In this document: one piece after another, positions 17,004-25,354 of the stretch | Layout of the letters: each line of letters opens with the position of its first letter | Position numbering within the stretch: position 1 is the stretch's first letter | NCBI GenBank assembly: GCA_015232365.1 | Contig: JADFZU010000023.1 | Coordinates: 1 to 42,539, forward strand | Source of the DNA: Magnetococcales bacterium | GTDB lineage: Bacteria; Pseudomonadota; Magnetococcia; Magnetococcales; JADFYX01 | DNA length: 42,539 bases | Direction: 5' to 3' | Position numbers and translations under genes: made by a program | Notes under the pieces: generated by a model | Told to the model about the DNA's origin: nothing | Seen by the model: only the letters and a program-made list of their open reading frames with translations | Database searches by the model: none

Positions 17004-17686
17004 GCGTAGAAAAAAAAGCCCTGGTGGTACTCTCCGGCGGTCAAGATTCAACCACCTGCCTCTATTGGGCGTTGGATTTTTTTGGCAAAAGCCAAGTCGA
17101 AACCATAACCTTTGATTATGGACAGCGACATATAATGGAGATTGCCTCGGCAAAAAAAATTGCTGCTATTGCCAATGTTGCCAACAAGGTGATCCCCATT
17201 GACACCTTCTCAGCTTTGGGGGGCAACTCCTTAACAGAACCAAATATTCCGGTTGAAAACGGTCTTGGCCATAGCAACCAACTACCAAACACCTTTGTAC
17301 CGGGGCGGAATTTGATTTTTTTAACCTATGCTGCCGCTTTTGCCTATCAGAGAGGAATTGACCATTTAGTCACCGGAGTAGCCCAAACCGACTATAGTGG
17401 CTATCCAGACTGTCGCCAGGAGACCATAGCCGCCCTGGAAAAAACTTTGCAGCTAGGGATGGAGAGTAGAATCTCCCTGCACACGCCGTTAATGTTCAAA
17501 TCGAAAAAAGAGACGGTTCTCATGGCGGAAAAACTCGGTGCACTTCCAGCTCTTGGCTTTAGCCACACCTGCTACAACAACAGCTACCCACCTTGTACCA
17601 TCTGTTCTGCCTGTCAACTTAGGGCCAAAGGTTTTGCTGAGGCCGACATCACCGACCCTCTACTAAATAGATATAACCATGGCTGA
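17000..17686 (+). CDS. queC: 7-cyano-7-deazaguanine (preQ0) synthase QueC
   Basis: QueC converts 7-carboxy-7-deazaguanine to preQ0 using ATP and ammonia, in the cytosol, in queuosine synthesis. The 228-residue protein has the PP-loop ATP site VVLSGGQDSTTCL near the N-terminus, the FVPGRNLIFLTYAAAFA motif, and the C-terminal zinc site with four cysteines in HTCYNNSYPPCTICSACQLRAKGF. Length is normal. The start overlaps the upstream stop by four bases and the end overlaps the queD start by eight, so the three genes are translated from one message. No preQ1 riboswitch was seen upstream of the operon. Confidence 0.96.
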   Translation: MSVEKKALVVLSGGQDSTTCLYWALDFFGKSQVETITFDYGQRHIMEIASAKKIAAIANVANKVIPIDTFSALGGNSLTEPNIPVENGLGHSNQLPNTFVPGRNLIFLTYAAAFAYQRGIDHLVTGVAQTDYSGYPDCRQETIAALEKTLQLGMESRISLHTPLMFKSKKETVLMAEKLGALPALGFSHTCYNNSYPPCTICSACQLRAKGFAEADITDPLLNRYNHG

Positions 17687-18773
17687 CTCACTACTATATA
17701 TAGGGGCTGCCCCTTTTGAGGCGGCACTGACTGTGCCCCTGCTGCCAAAAAGCCACCCCAGCCATAATCTCCATGGTCACAGTTATTATGCCCGGATCAG
17801 GGCAAAAACCAGTAAAGACTGGTCGCCATTTATTGGTGGAGAGAGTCAAAGGGTTGCAGAGGCAATAAGCCAAACCGTAGCCCCCCTTGATTATGGGCTG
17901 CTAAACCACCACATGAAAAACCCTACTGACGAAAACCTGGCTCGCTGGTTGTGGCAACGCTTGGAAGTTCCAGGTTTGGAGTCGGTAGGCATCCAGAGCA
18001 CCAGAAACACCGGGGCCGACCTTGGAAAGGAAAACCAAGCCCATATCTGGCGGAAATTTCGTTTTGAAGCTGCCCATCAACTGCCCAACGTTGCCTCAGG
18101 CCACCCATGCGGCCGGATGCATGGCCACGGTTTTGAGGTGATTCTTCATGCCAACCAGCAGCTAGACGGTAAAGATATGGGGGTGGACTTTGACCGCTTG
18201 TCAGAGCTTTGGCTGCCTCTACATAACATACTCCACAACCACTGTTTAAACGACATCCCAGGATTGGAAAACCCCACCAGCGAAATGTTGGCAGCCTGGA
18301 TCTGGCATAAGCTAAAACCAGAGTTGGATGAACTCTCATGGATTACCGTTTATGAGACAGTCACCGCTGGCTGCAACTATAACGGTCAGCAGTTTCGGAT
18401 ATGGAAAGAGCTACGCTTTGAAGGGGCATTAAAGCTACACCATGCCCCACCTGGAGATTCCAGACGTATGCTCCATGGCCATAGTTATCTAACCAGACTT
18501 CACCTATCGGCCCCACTGGATTCAGTTCTGGGCTGGACGGTAGATTATGGTGATGTAAAATCCGCCTTTCAGCCGCTATATAACCAGCTTGACCACCATT
18601 TTCTCAACGGGCTGGAGGCAATTAACGGTGGGGATCTAGCCAGTATATTATTTTGGATAAAAGACAGGATGGTTAGCAGACTACCACAGCTAGACCGCAT
18701 TGATCTTTTTGAAAGCCCCGGCTGCGGGGCTACACTCTGCTGGGGAAATCAAGGGCCGATTTTACCAATTTAG
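17679..18773 (+). CDS. queD: Triple-domain QueD-like 6-carboxytetrahydropterin synthase
   Basis: QueD makes 6-carboxytetrahydropterin from dihydroneopterin triphosphate; the usual protein is about 120 residues, but here 364 residues hold three such folds in one chain. Domain 1 (about 1 to 118) keeps only the HGH pair (His32, His34) and lacks the first zinc His and the Glu. Domain 2 (about 122 to 238) is closest to standard QueD: His133, Cys144, His148, His150 and Glu226 are present, but the catalytic Asp-His of LDHHYLN is replaced (His186, Asn187). Domain 3 (about 240 to 357) has an intact LDHH (Asp305, His306), HGH and Glu345, but no Cys and no first His. It overlaps queC by eight bases. Family is secure; the division of work between domains is inferred. 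Confidence 0.92.
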   Translation: MADSLLYIGAAPFEAALTVPLLPKSHPSHNLHGHSYYARIRAKTSKDWSPFIGGESQRVAEAISQTVAPLDYGLLNHHMKNPTDENLARWLWQRLEVPGLESVGIQSTRNTGADLGKENQAHIWRKFRFEAAHQLPNVASGHPCGRMHGHGFEVILHANQQLDGKDMGVDFDRLSELWLPLHNILHNHCLNDIPGLENPTSEMLAAWIWHKLKPELDELSWITVYETVTAGCNYNGQQFRIWKELRFEGALKLHHAPPGDSRRMLHGHSYLTRLHLSAPLDSVLGWTVDYGDVKSAFQPLYNQLDHHFLNGLEAINGGDLASILFWIKDRMVSRLPQLDRIDLFESPGCGATLCWGNQGPILPI

Positions 18774-18789
18774 TTATTGCGAGTAATTT

Positions 18790-19533
18790 ATGAGCGGAAA
18801 ACTACTAGTTATCGGAACCCCCATAGGCAACATTTCCGACCTTGGCGAACGGGCATTAAAGGCTCTTGGCGAGGTGGATACTATCGCCTGTGAAGATCCC
18901 AAAGAGACCAAAAAGCTCTTTTTTCACTACAAAATCCCATTTGCCAAACGTTATATAAAATGCAATGACGGCAACGAAAAGGCCTCGGCCAACGGTATTT
19001 TAAAACTGTTGCAAAAAGGCGAGATGGTCGGCCTCTGTAGCAGTGCTGGAATGCCAGGCATTAGCGATCCCGGATTTCGGGTTATATCTGCCGCTGTAGA
19101 ACACAACATGGAGATAGATGTAATCCCTGGCCCTTCAGCTATGACTACTGCTCTGGTCGCATCTGGACTACCTAGCAGCTCACACCTGTTTCTCGGATTC
19201 CCACCAAGAAAACCGGTCCGGCAGAAGAAGCTACTAGAGCTGGAGAAAACTACAGCCCACACTTTGATATTTTATATCTCGCCCAGACATTTAAAGGAGT
19301 TTTTGCAGTTAGCCAAAGAGATTGTTGGAGATCGAAACGGAGCAGTAGCCAAAGATTTGACTAAAAAATATCAGAAGTTCTACCGGGGCAAAATTTCAGA
19401 AATTCTCCAAGAGTTAGGAGATGAGGAGTTTCGGGGTGAAGCTGTGGTGCTAATTGCAGGATATAACAAAAGCGAAAATGACTCGGAAGAGGAGCACCCA
19501 TTCAACAGGATGCCACTACCCAGAAGGTCCTAA
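18790..19533 (+). CDS. rsmI: 16S rRNA 2'-O-ribose methyltransferase RsmI
   Basis: RsmI uses S-adenosylmethionine to methylate the 2'-OH of C1402 in 16S rRNA. The 247-residue protein has the tetrapyrrole-methylase fold: LLVIGTPIGNISDLGERAL at the N-terminus, the ACEDPKETKKLFFHY motif, then SSAGMPGISDPGFRV and IPGPSAMTTALVASGLPS. The usual SDAGTP triplet region is SSAGMP here, a small variation. The length is somewhat below the usual 280 or so, so the C-terminal extension seems shortened. It lies 16 bases after queD and is probably cotranscribed, which places two RNA-modification functions in one operon. Confidence 0.94.
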   Translation: MSGKLLVIGTPIGNISDLGERALKALGEVDTIACEDPKETKKLFFHYKIPFAKRYIKCNDGNEKASANGILKLLQKGEMVGLCSSAGMPGISDPGFRVISAAVEHNMEIDVIPGPSAMTTALVASGLPSSSHLFLGFPPRKPVRQKKLLELEKTTAHTLIFYISPRHLKEFLQLAKEIVGDRNGAVAKDLTKKYQKFYRGKISEILQELGDEEFRGEAVVLIAGYNKSENDSEEEHPFNRMPLPRRS

Positions 19534-19783
19534 CCTGTACTACTCAGGTTGAAACCAATTTCCCCGTAGTCTCGTTTATCCCATGCATTATCGGTATCCC
19601 GACATTTTCAGCAGGTATCCACCATGGTTCATATAGTTACTTTCTGCTAACGTAGAGGCTTATTGCGAGTTATCTGGCAACTATAGGTTTGTAGCAAATA
19701 CCTACCAGCAGTTGATTGATTTTAAAAAAATATTTAACCCAGTGTCTGCTGCTAAATTTAATAAATATCAGGAGTTGGTTCCA

Positions 19784-20527
19784 ATGCATCGACAAAAAAA
19801 ATCTTACCTATCTATTATCGTACTCATCTCTATTTTTTCAACAAACAATATTGGACTTGCAGAGGATGAAAAAAAACCTTGGAACAATCAAGCAGAACTA
19901 TCTTTTGTTAGTACCTCTGGCAACAGCGATACAGAAAATCTCTCCATAAAAAATAAATTTGAATTCCAAGCGTCTGAAAAAGTTAAATTAGTATGGAAAG
20001 CAAGTGCACTACGAGGAGAGGCCGACGGGGTATCATCATCTGAAAGTTATGCGACATCATTGCGGGGTGATTATAAATATTCCGACCCTATCTTCATCTT
20101 TCTGAGTACTGGTTGGGAACAAGATAAATTTGCCGGCACAAAGAGCAAGATTAATGTAGGTCCAGGTGTTGGATATAAAATATTGACGGGACCGAAACAC
20201 TCACTGACAACTGAAGCTGGCGGTAATTATGTGACTGAAAAAAATACTGATGGCACAGATAACAGTTACTCGAATGGCCGCCTTTTTTCTGAGTATGGAT
20301 ACCAATTTAACGAAGATTCAAAGTTTACACAAAAATTGGAATACCTTCACGATTTTAACAACTCCAAAAACTATAATGCCAATTCAGAAACATCAGTGAC
20401 TACAGCCTTTACCGATATGTTTTCCCTTAAGATTGGCTACACAGTAAAATATGATAATGAACCACTCTCCTCAGCGTACACAAAAACTGACAAGGTGCTT
20501 AGCACCTCAATATTGGCTGACTTTTAA
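19784..20527 (+). CDS. DUF481 outer-membrane beta-barrel protein
   Basis: A 247-residue protein with a signal peptide (SYLSIIVLISIFSTNNIGLA, then the mature start EDEKKPW). It carries the DUF481 pattern WNNQAELSFVSTSGNSDTENLSIKNKFEF near the N-terminus and strongly alternating strands to the end TDKVLSTSILADF, with a terminal Phe. It should sit as a barrel in the outer membrane; the family (including YdiY-like proteins) has no clear function. The start is fixed by AGGAG 9 bases before the ATG at 19784; an upstream in-frame TTG at 19712 would place 24 polar residues before the signal peptide. The 250-base upstream gap holds only a weak AACCTG / CAGGTT hairpin at the rsmI stop. Confidence 0.85.
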   Translation: MHRQKKSYLSIIVLISIFSTNNIGLAEDEKKPWNNQAELSFVSTSGNSDTENLSIKNKFEFQASEKVKLVWKASALRGEADGVSSSESYATSLRGDYKYSDPIFIFLSTGWEQDKFAGTKSKINVGPGVGYKILTGPKHSLTTEAGGNYVTEKNTDGTDNSYSNGRLFSEYGYQFNEDSKFTQKLEYLHDFNNSKNYNANSETSVTTAFTDMFSLKIGYTVKYDNEPLSSAYTKTDKVLSTSILADF

Positions 20528-20578
20528 TTAAAAAAATTTATAAATAATTCTATATCTAGTCTTTATGGAGTCTTGGTT

Positions 20579-22273
20579 GTGAAAAATAATTTACTTAAAT
20601 TTGCAAAATATATATCTGTCGTACTTCTTCTTGTTTTTCCCCTTGGCTTTAGCGAAGCAGCGGAACAAGCAGTTCCAGAAGAAGAGTCAAGTCAGGTAAA
20701 AATCCTAGAAAAATCAACTGAGACCAAGCTTAATGAAATCCGCTCTGATCTAGTAAAGCGGCACGAAGAGCTGGCAATTGCTACTAAAGCCCTGAAAAAA
20801 ACCAAAACCCCGCAAGAGAAAAAGGAGCTTGAAGAGAATATCGCCTCTCTAAACCAGGTGATTGGAGAACAGAACAAAGCTTTTGCAATGATTGTTTCCG
20901 GTGGAATTGAAAAGGCGTTGGTTGAAGAGAAATCAAATGTAAAATTTGATTGGCAAAAAGATTTGATGGATATTCTTCAGCCAATTTTAAGCGAGCTTAA
21001 ACAGTTAACTGAACATAAAAGAAAATTGGAGAATTTAAAAAACAGTATCAATTTTCATCAAGCTCAGATTAATGCCGCAAATGAGGCGATGATTCGGATC
21101 AACGCCATAGATCCAAAAAAGTTAAAGTATTCCGCATTAAAAAAATATACTGAGATTAAAACCAGTTGGCAAAAAAGGGTTGATGAGCACCGTCATCTAA
21201 TGGAGGTTTCCCAGCTACAGATGGATGAAATGCTCAAACCAGACGAGGTTCATGAGCAAGCTTTGAGTGTAACCATTAAACAGTTTTTCCTCGGTCGGGG
21301 AGCAACTCTCATAATGGCAATTTTTGCGGCACTTCTGGTTTTTGCCGTTATGCGCTCTATCCAGCTATTTTTAAAAAAGATGTTGGTTGGTGACAAGAAT
21401 CACAGTAGAAGAACATCCACCCGATTTTTTGGTATTTTCTATCAGCTAGTAACCGTATTATTCAGTGTAGCTGCTGTATTTATTGTTTTCCACGAACGAG
21501 GAGACAGAGTACTTCAAGCGGTTGCCATAATCATTCTGGTTGTGGTCATTTTAATCTTGAAAAACTCAATTCCTGGTTTAATTGGTGAGTTGCGTTTGTT
21601 GATGAACTTAGGTTTGGTTCGTGAGGGCGAGCGGGTTATATACAATGGGCTTCCGTGGTTGGTAGAGAGTTTGAATGTCTTCACAAAATTAAGCAACCCT
21701 GCAATTGTCGGCGGAACTATCAAGGTTCCCATCCAAATTTTAACCAACCTACACTCCAGAAAAAGCCATGCTGACGAACCATGGTTTCCCTGCCGGATTG
21801 GCAATCGGGTAATTTTAGATGATGGAGTATATGGACTGGTTCAGATGATTACCATGGAAGGAGTTGTCCTCAGGTTGGCTGGTGGAGCGGAAAAAAGCTA
21901 TGGTATAGGAGATTTTTTAGGGGCAAACCCGGTTAACCTTTCCAAAGGTTTTAGCGTAGCATCAGTTTTTGGAATCGATTATAAACACCAGGAGCGCTCT
22001 ACGGTTGAGATTCCTAAACTCTTTGAAGATGGAGTTCGTGCTGGCCTGCAAGCTGAAGAGTTTGGGGAACATTTAACCAAGGTGGTTTGCGAATTTGATT
22101 CTGCAGCAGCATCATCTTTAAACTATAAAATCATGGTTGAGTTTACCGGAGATGCAGCGAATTCATACAATCCGATTAACCGTGCTGTACAACGGCTGGC
22201 AGTTGAAATATGCAACAAAAACAACTTGGATATTCCTTATAATCAGCTTACCGTACACTACAATCAACCTTAG
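20579..22273 (+). CDS. MscS-like mechanosensitive channel-type membrane protein
   Basis: About 564 residues. A signal peptide is followed by a long periplasmic coiled-coil region (residues about 25 to 230, rich in Lys, Glu and Leu), then three hydrophobic helices (LIMAIFAALLVFAVM, FYQLVTVLFSVAAVFIVF, AVAIIILVVVILIL). After these comes KNSIPGLIGELRLLMNLGLVREGERVIYNG, comparable to the pore helix and the beta domain of MscS, and a soluble C-terminal domain of mixed fold. The layout is like that of the larger MscS relatives with periplasmic extensions. The similarity is at the level of pattern, not of exact motif. The start is a GTG at 20579 with GGAG 8 bases upstream; a TTG at 20573 is too close to that site. 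Confidence 0.65.
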   Translation: MKNNLLKFAKYISVVLLLVFPLGFSEAAEQAVPEEESSQVKILEKSTETKLNEIRSDLVKRHEELAIATKALKKTKTPQEKKELEENIASLNQVIGEQNKAFAMIVSGGIEKALVEEKSNVKFDWQKDLMDILQPILSELKQLTEHKRKLENLKNSINFHQAQINAANEAMIRINAIDPKKLKYSALKKYTEIKTSWQKRVDEHRHLMEVSQLQMDEMLKPDEVHEQALSVTIKQFFLGRGATLIMAIFAALLVFAVMRSIQLFLKKMLVGDKNHSRRTSTRFFGIFYQLVTVLFSVAAVFIVFHERGDRVLQAVAIIILVVVILILKNSIPGLIGELRLLMNLGLVREGERVIYNGLPWLVESLNVFTKLSNPAIVGGTIKVPIQILTNLHSRKSHADEPWFPCRIGNRVILDDGVYGLVQMITMEGVVLRLAGGAEKSYGIGDFLGANPVNLSKGFSVASVFGIDYKHQERSTVEIPKLFEDGVRAGLQAEEFGEHLTKVVCEFDSAAASSLNYKIMVEFTGDAANSYNPINRAVQRLAVEICNKNNLDIPYNQLTVHYNQP

Positions 22274-22301
22274 ACCTGCGGTTTAAATTAGTAGACATCT
22301 A

Positions 22302-22363
22302 TTTGGGCGTTGCCCAAAACTCCATTGGGAAGGGGCACGCCCCTTCCCAAACCCACCCCATGA
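22302..22363 (+). repeat. Intergenic double-hairpin repeat, copy D
   Basis: TTTGGGC-GTT-GCCCAAA (22302 to 22318) forms the first hairpin. The second is TTGGGAAGGGGC / GCCCCTTCCCAA at 22325 to 22350. A CCCACCCCATGA tail follows. It begins 28 bases after the stop of the MscS-like gene in the same sense, and a short T run lies just beyond at 22364 to 22369. Confidence 0.85.
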
Positions 22364-22385
22364 TTTTTTGGTAGTTTTGGTGATA

Positions 22386-22619
22386 TTAGAGGGTTTTGCA
22401 CTTAGATTTAACAGTTTCAACAATTTTTTTAAACGATGTCATAAGCTCCATATCTGCGACCTCCAACCTGATAGCAAACTCCTGCTCAACAGCAAAACAG
22501 AGATTAAGGTGGGTCAAAGAGCCCCAGGCATCAATTCGGTCCATTGTGCTAGATTCATTAATTGCTTTAGCATCTATCTCAAAAACATCCGCCATAAGCT
22601 CTTTAATCTTCTCTTCCAT
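22386..22619 (-). CDS. Acyl carrier protein-like protein
   Basis: A 77-residue acidic four-helix protein of the acyl-carrier type. The phosphopantetheine site is AWGSLTHLNL with Ser34; the Asp that usually precedes this Ser (DSL) is Gly here, while the following LTHLNL matches stand-alone carriers found in polysaccharide or secondary pathways. The start at 22619 is chosen because GGAAAGAGAGAA precedes it and the fold begins there; a longer in-frame ATG at 22685 would run through a 16-bp hairpin. It is the last gene of the minus-strand cluster, after the glycosyltransferase and acetyltransferase, so it may carry an acyl group for glycan decoration. Carrier function needs a phosphopantetheinyl transferase, none of which is in the window. 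Confidence 0.8.
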   Translation of the reverse strand: MEEKIKELMADVFEIDAKAINESSTMDRIDAWGSLTHLNLCFAVEQEFAIRLEVADMELMTSFKKIVETVKSKCKTL

Positions 22620-22639
22620 TTCTCTCTTTCCAATCAATG

Positions 22640-22674
22640 AACCTGGATTCGGCAGAAACTGCCGAATCCAGGTT
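22640..22674 (-). promoter_or_regulatory. Perfect 16-bp hairpin just upstream of the ACP gene
   Basis: AACCTGGATTCGGCAG (22640 to 22655) and its exact reverse complement (22659 to 22674) enclose a three-base loop. It lies between the acetyltransferase stop and the ribosome binding site of the ACP gene. There is no T run on either strand within a few bases, so it is more likely an mRNA-stabilising or processing element, or an attenuator, than a simple terminator. Confidence 0.7.
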
Positions 22675-22713
22675 AAATATTGCAATAGTCTGGGGTGGTA
22701 TTGTCACAGTTGC

Positions 22714-23574
22714 TCACTCTTTATAACAAAACTCCCCCCGTTCCGCCATCTCTTCAGCTACTGCCAAAACCTCACGGGCTTTTAGCAGTACCATGACCAG
22801 ATTGCCAACCTTAACCTCTTGCCAACAGCCTGGCCTGGCTTTTAAATGGGGAATCAGCTTGCTAATACTCCGGCGGCTGGACAACTCCTGGTTGAAAAGC
22901 CGGGTATTGGTCTCCACCATCTCTCCATCAGCATTTCTGGACTCTATCTTATACATCTCCGCGGTAAATGGAGAGGTTGGCATTCTCTCTTCCAGTATCT
23001 CTTCAATGCTGTGGTAGATCATCAGAGTCTCAATACCAACCCCTAAAAGCAGAGCGGCACCATCGACAGCAATAATTCGCTGGTAGGGCGAGCCTTCTCC
23101 ACACGGAGTGGTGGCAAGGTGGTGGTTATTGCAGAGCATCTCTGCACCACCACCCTTAGCAGCAACAGCATGGGTAGGGTGCTGGCTTCGCACAACACCA
23201 TGGGAGCGACGAAACAGCTCGGTAATCAGCCCCATTTTTGATGGGGTCATGTAGTTATCAAACAGATTTTTCCCCTCCACCCAATCCAGAGCAGAGCCAC
23301 TAAAAGGCAGGGTGGGCATAACCAGGGTTCCTGCTGGACCGAGAATTTTTGTAAGCTCTGCTATAACCTCAGTAGGGCGACCTGTAAAAGCAGCAAAACT
23401 ATCCATAGAGGAGTGAACAATAATTGTATCTCCATCTTTTAGACCCAACTTTTGCAAAGCAAGATTAAACTCTTTGGGGCCAAAAGCATAACGGTAACGA
23501 AGCCACGCCAAACGCCACTGCTTAATCTGGCCTTTAATCCGTCTTTTTAGAGATTTGGGAAGAGGAATAGCCAT
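22714..23574 (-). CDS. AAC(3)-family (aminoglycoside 3-N-acetyltransferase fold) acetyltransferase
   Basis: A 286-residue acetyl-CoA-dependent N-acetyltransferase of the AAC(3)/YokD fold. Conserved pieces are DTIIVHSSMDSFAAFTG, AELTKILGPAGTLVMPTLPF and the SQHPTHAVAAKG segment. Chromosomal members within glycan clusters are thought to acetylate amino sugars rather than drugs. Here the gene directly abuts the glycosyltransferase upstream (its ATG at 23574 follows that stop) and is followed by an acyl carrier protein, so a role in surface-sugar N-acylation is more likely than antibiotic resistance. The N-terminal 40 basic residues are longer than in the drug enzymes. Confidence 0.87.
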   Translation of the reverse strand: MAIPLPKSLKRRIKGQIKQWRLAWLRYRYAFGPKEFNLALQKLGLKDGDTIIVHSSMDSFAAFTGRPTEVIAELTKILGPAGTLVMPTLPFSGSALDWVEGKNLFDNYMTPSKMGLITELFRRSHGVVRSQHPTHAVAAKGGGAEMLCNNHHLATTPCGEGSPYQRIIAVDGAALLLGVGIETLMIYHSIEEILEERMPTSPFTAEMYKIESRNADGEMVETNTRLFNQELSSRRSISKLIPHLKARPGCWQEVKVGNLVMVLLKAREVLAVAEEMAERGEFCYKE

Positions 23575-24834
23575 TTAACCTTTAGAAGCCTTAACCATAT
23601 CATCAAGCCAGGCAGAGAGTTTATCTACTCTGCTGTCCCAGGTGTTCTCCAAAGCCACCTGCTGCCGGGTAGTTGGCGTTCCTACCCCGCCATTTTCCAG
23701 ACCATCAACTATAGCCCGCTCCCAACTATCGGCATCGTCTGCCAACTGCACCACATGAGAAAAATGGTCAACTATCACCTGCTGTCTACCTGCAACCACA
23801 GGCAGTCCGGTGGCTAAAAACTCATGGAGCTTGGTGGGATAGCCGTGGACCACCCAGCTCTCAGCATCGCCCTGGTCAATATTGGCAATTTTATAACAGA
23901 TGGTTAAAATATCCATGTTATTAACGTAGGCAGGCATTTCCTCCCTGGGTTTGCGACCAAAATAGTGGACGTTACCTCGCTCCACCAGCCTATTCCAGCG
24001 GTCTCTAGCCAATACACTTGCCGGATCTTGACCGTTAAAATAGGTAGGACCTAAAAAGACCCAGTTCCACTCCGGTCTACGCTCAGTCACTACCAGGAGC
24101 ATTTCAAGGTCCATCTTGGCATTAAGAGAGCCGACATAACCAATCCGTGGCCGGGGGACCTTTGCCAAATCTGCTGGAGCCTCAGAACCGACAGCCTTCA
24201 TGAAGGTGACAGAATCGGCACCATTATTAAGAACCCGTCCTTTAACCCTCCCCTGCCCCGGCAGGTTTGCCAGCATACCCTCAGACGAGGTAGTGACAAG
24301 ATCGGCTTGCTCTATTATCGTCTGCTCATAACTACCCAGATCACTATCCCAGTTTTTCATCATATTGTGGGCATCAAAAACATGATAGACCACATGCTTG
24401 GGTTCTAACCACTCAAGCCAGGGCTGAAACATGGGATGAAAGAGAAAAACAATCAGCTCATCACAATCACCATATTTAGAGATAGCCCTCTTTAGAGCAA
24501 GAGCGTGCTGACGGCTGAGCCACCTATCCCAAGCCGGAAACCGGGGCCATAGTGGAGCCAGTCGGCCTGGATAATCCACCAAAACCCCATCCTGCTCCAC
24601 CATTCTCCCCAGCCACGGACACTCATTCCAGGGTTTGGTATGCCGCTCCCAAAAATTAACCGGGCCAAAACTATAAACTATCGGCCAGCCCTGCTCACCT
24701 AAACGGCTCAGAAGTTGCTGCCGACTCAGCCAGTGGTTCCACCAGGCATGGGGAGAGAGAGCTATAATCGGGGGACGTTTTTGGGGAGAAATCATAGGCT
24801 GGGATAATAGCCTGTTTATCAGATAAATGTCCAC
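23575..24834 (-). CDS. GT-B glycosyltransferase downstream of the minor pilin genes
   Basis: About 419 residues with the two-domain GT-B layout. The N-terminal domain has ALSPHAWWNHW and the VVYHVFDAHNMMKNW acceptor region; the C-terminal domain has PRIGYVGSLNAKMDLEML and YPTKLHEFLATGLPVVAG, typical of sugar-nucleotide binding in GT4/GT1-like enzymes. The donor and acceptor are unknown. It begins 19 bases after the last minor pilin gene and directly abuts the acetyltransferase gene. The start is a GTG at 24834; an ATG at 24795 is an alternative and neither has a strong ribosome binding site. Its place in the pilus transcript suggests glycan modification of pilins or of a surface sugar. Confidence 0.82.
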   Translation of the reverse strand: MDIYLINRLLSQPMISPQKRPPIIALSPHAWWNHWLSRQQLLSRLGEQGWPIVYSFGPVNFWERHTKPWNECPWLGRMVEQDGVLVDYPGRLAPLWPRFPAWDRWLSRQHALALKRAISKYGDCDELIVFLFHPMFQPWLEWLEPKHVVYHVFDAHNMMKNWDSDLGSYEQTIIEQADLVTTSSEGMLANLPGQGRVKGRVLNNGADSVTFMKAVGSEAPADLAKVPRPRIGYVGSLNAKMDLEMLLVVTERRPEWNWVFLGPTYFNGQDPASVLARDRWNRLVERGNVHYFGRKPREEMPAYVNNMDILTICYKIANIDQGDAESWVVHGYPTKLHEFLATGLPVVAGRQQVIVDHFSHVVQLADDADSWERAIVDGLENGGVGTPTTRQQVALENTWDSRVDKLSAWLDDMVKASKG

Positions 24835-24853
24835 ATCAACTGCTGTTTCCAGG

Positions 24854-25354
24854 TTAACGCCAATAAGCGATGGTAAACTTCAGCCCCTGCCAATTGCCTA
24901 CAGCACCCGTACAGTTAATATTGCTGTTGATGCCGACTTTAATTTTTTTATCTGTTGTGCCAATGGTGCTGGTTAAAGAGACAACCCAATCAACATTTTT
25001 ATCTGCCACCCCCCAATCTGTTGCATAACAGGCTGCCGCCGCCGGGCAGAATTTGATATCGAGAGAACCAGCATCGGTGACGTTGCGTTTGATTGTGGTC
25101 CGTCCATTTAGTTCTAAAACCGCATCGCTTATATTCTCTGGATTACATGCCGTTGCACGCATCACCCCCATGGCAATATTCAATCCACTCTGGACAAGGT
25201 CGTCCAAAGCGTAACCATTGGCTAGCTCGGCAACAATATCTGCCCGGCTACCCTGAACACGGGCAACACCAGCGGCTAAAACAGCAAGAATTGTCATTAT
25301 AATCAGAGCTGAGATCAACAGTGCTCCCTGCTCTGAATTTGCTCTATTATACAT
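24854..25354 (-). CDS. mshP: MshP-like minor pilin/pilus assembly protein
   Basis: A small membrane-anchored protein with a PilX/MshP-type N-terminus: SEQGALLISALIIMTILAVLAAGVARVQ, one long hydrophobic helix and no GFTLIE leader. The remaining part is extracytoplasmic with cysteines (Cys-Pro, Ala-Cys-Tyr, Asn-Cys-Thr) that may form disulfides, as in MshP and PilX. I use the ATG at 25354 because GGGG sits just upstream; an ATG at 25372 adds six residues. It overlaps the end of the mshO-like gene by eight bases. MshP is thought to help prime the pilus tip. The call rests on the N-terminal helix and on gene order. Confidence 0.72.
   Translation of the reverse strand: MYNRANSEQGALLISALIIMTILAVLAAGVARVQGSRADIVAELANGYALDDLVQSGLNIAMGVMRATACNPENISDAVLELNGRTTIKRNVTDAGSLDIKFCPAAAACYATDWGVADKNVDWVVSLTSTIGTTDKKIKVGINSNINCTGAVGNWQGLKFTIAYWR

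Noticed and set aside
19532-19550. Terminator at the end of rsmI
   Set aside because: The 6-bp AACCTG / CAGGTT stem overlaps the stop codon and has no T run after it.
22714-23574. AAC(3) gene as an aminoglycoside resistance gene
   Set aside because: It sits in a pilin and glycosyltransferase cluster next to an acyl carrier protein, has a longer basic N-terminus than the drug enzymes and shows no mobile element nearby.
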